From JBBQBM01 sp038317375 (GTDB taxonomy: Bacteria > Patescibacteriota > Saccharimonadia > Saccharimonadales > JAGQMS01), in assembly GCA_038317375.1 (NCBI GenBank), contig JBBQBM010000012.1, forward strand, positions 1-14,774: a DNA stretch of 14,774 nucleotides. Direction: 5' to 3'. The notes under the pieces were generated by a model. The model saw nothing but the letters and a program-made list of their open reading frames with translations. It was not told where the DNA came from and did not search any database. How positions within the stretch are numbered: position 1 is the first letter of the stretch; every line of letters starts with the position of its first letter. This document shows positions 14,440 to 14,774 of this stretch, one piece after another. Both the position numbers and the translations under genes were made by a program.

Positions 14440-14774
14440 ATGAAAGCAAATTTGCACCCAGCCGATTATCGCCCAGTTGTCTTCGAAGATTTGAGCAACG
14501 GTTTTCGATTTATCACGAAATCGACCATTAAGTCAGACGAAACCACCAAATGGGAAGATGGCAAGGAATATCCGATTATCAAATTACATATCACAAGCAC
14601 CTCGCACCCCTTCTTTACTGGCCAAGAAAAGCTAGTTGATATCGAAGGTCGCGTCGACAAGTTCCGCGCTCGCCAAGATGCTGCCAAAAAAGCTGCCGGC
14701 GCCCGAACCTCTCGAGCAATCAAAGTAAAAGCCAAAGCCGACAAGAAAAAAGCCGCCCTAGACAGCGACGAAGA
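14440..14774 (+). CDS. rpmE2: 50S ribosomal protein L31, type B (3' end outside window)
   Basis: L31 (bL31) bridges the central protuberance of the large subunit to the small-subunit head. The frame from ATG 14440 is open to the edge (111 codons plus 2 bases). It begins MKANLHPADYRPVVFEDLSNG and has FITKSTIKSDET, EYPIIKLHITSTSHPFFTG and VDIEGRVDKFRAR, the family pattern. No CxxC zinc motif is present, so this is the zinc-free type B. After residue 80 the protein continues with at least 30 more residues rich in Ala, Lys and Arg, beyond the usual end of about 80-90. An in-frame TAG at 14419-14421 and no alternative start codon after it fix the start. It is the only plus-strand gene and diverges from rpsB. 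Confidence 0.93.
   Translation, partial: MKANLHPADYRPVVFEDLSNGFRFITKSTIKSDETTKWEDGKEYPIIKLHITSTSHPFFTGQEKLVDIEGRVDKFRARQDAAKKAAGARTSRAIKVKAKADKKKAALDSDE

Noticed and set aside
14466..14744. 92-codon minus-strand frame at the right edge
   Set aside because: It is antisense to the L31 frame, which has family motifs, a strong promoter and a clear start.

Overview
This is a stretch of bacterial core chromosome, about 44% GC by eye. Fifteen genes lie end to end on the minus strand and one gene starts on the plus strand at the right edge. Gene order, small intergenic gaps and missing neighbours suggest a reduced-genome Patescibacteria (CPR) organism, most likely a Saccharibacteria relative. That placement is inference from gene content, not a phylogeny. 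UGA is used as an ordinary stop (serS, msrA, the CPBP protease), which argues against the UGA-recoding Absconditabacteria and Gracilibacteria. There is no mobile element, CRISPR array, tRNA or rRNA, and no gene-free stretch longer than about 155 bases.

In minus-strand transcription order, right to left, the first block is rpsB (S2), tsf (EF-Ts), frr (ribosome recycling factor), uppS (undecaprenyl diphosphate synthase), rseP (site-2 protease), a CPBP membrane protease, and proS. This is the widespread bacterial rpsB-to-proS cluster with pyrH, cdsA and dxr missing. greA (transcript cleavage factor) and lysS follow, then a tight unit of msrA, rsmE and an uncharacterised PD-(D/E)XK nuclease-fold protein. 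The last block is serS, hpf (hibernation factor) and secA, which runs off the left edge. At the right edge, a type-B rpmE (L31) diverges from rpsB and runs off the window.

The genes supply translation (three aminoacyl-tRNA synthetases, two ribosomal proteins, EF-Ts, RRF, rRNA methylation, hibernation), transcription rescue (GreA), protein export and membrane proteolysis (SecA, RseP, CPBP), the lipid carrier for envelope glycans (UppS) and oxidative repair (MsrA). Several genes overlap by 4 bases or abut, so translational coupling is likely.

No wholly new system stands out. The points that most merit a second look are: -10 hexamers placed only 6 to 11 bases before start codons that lack a Shine-Dalgarno sequence (possible leaderless mRNAs); divergent promoters over a 7-bp dyad between rpmE and rpsB, with an inverted repeat covering the rpsB ribosome-binding site; a five-unit heptamer array before lysS; changed active-site motifs in SerRS and LysRS; the nuclease-like protein with two Cys pairs; and loss of pyrH, cdsA and dxr while uppS remains.
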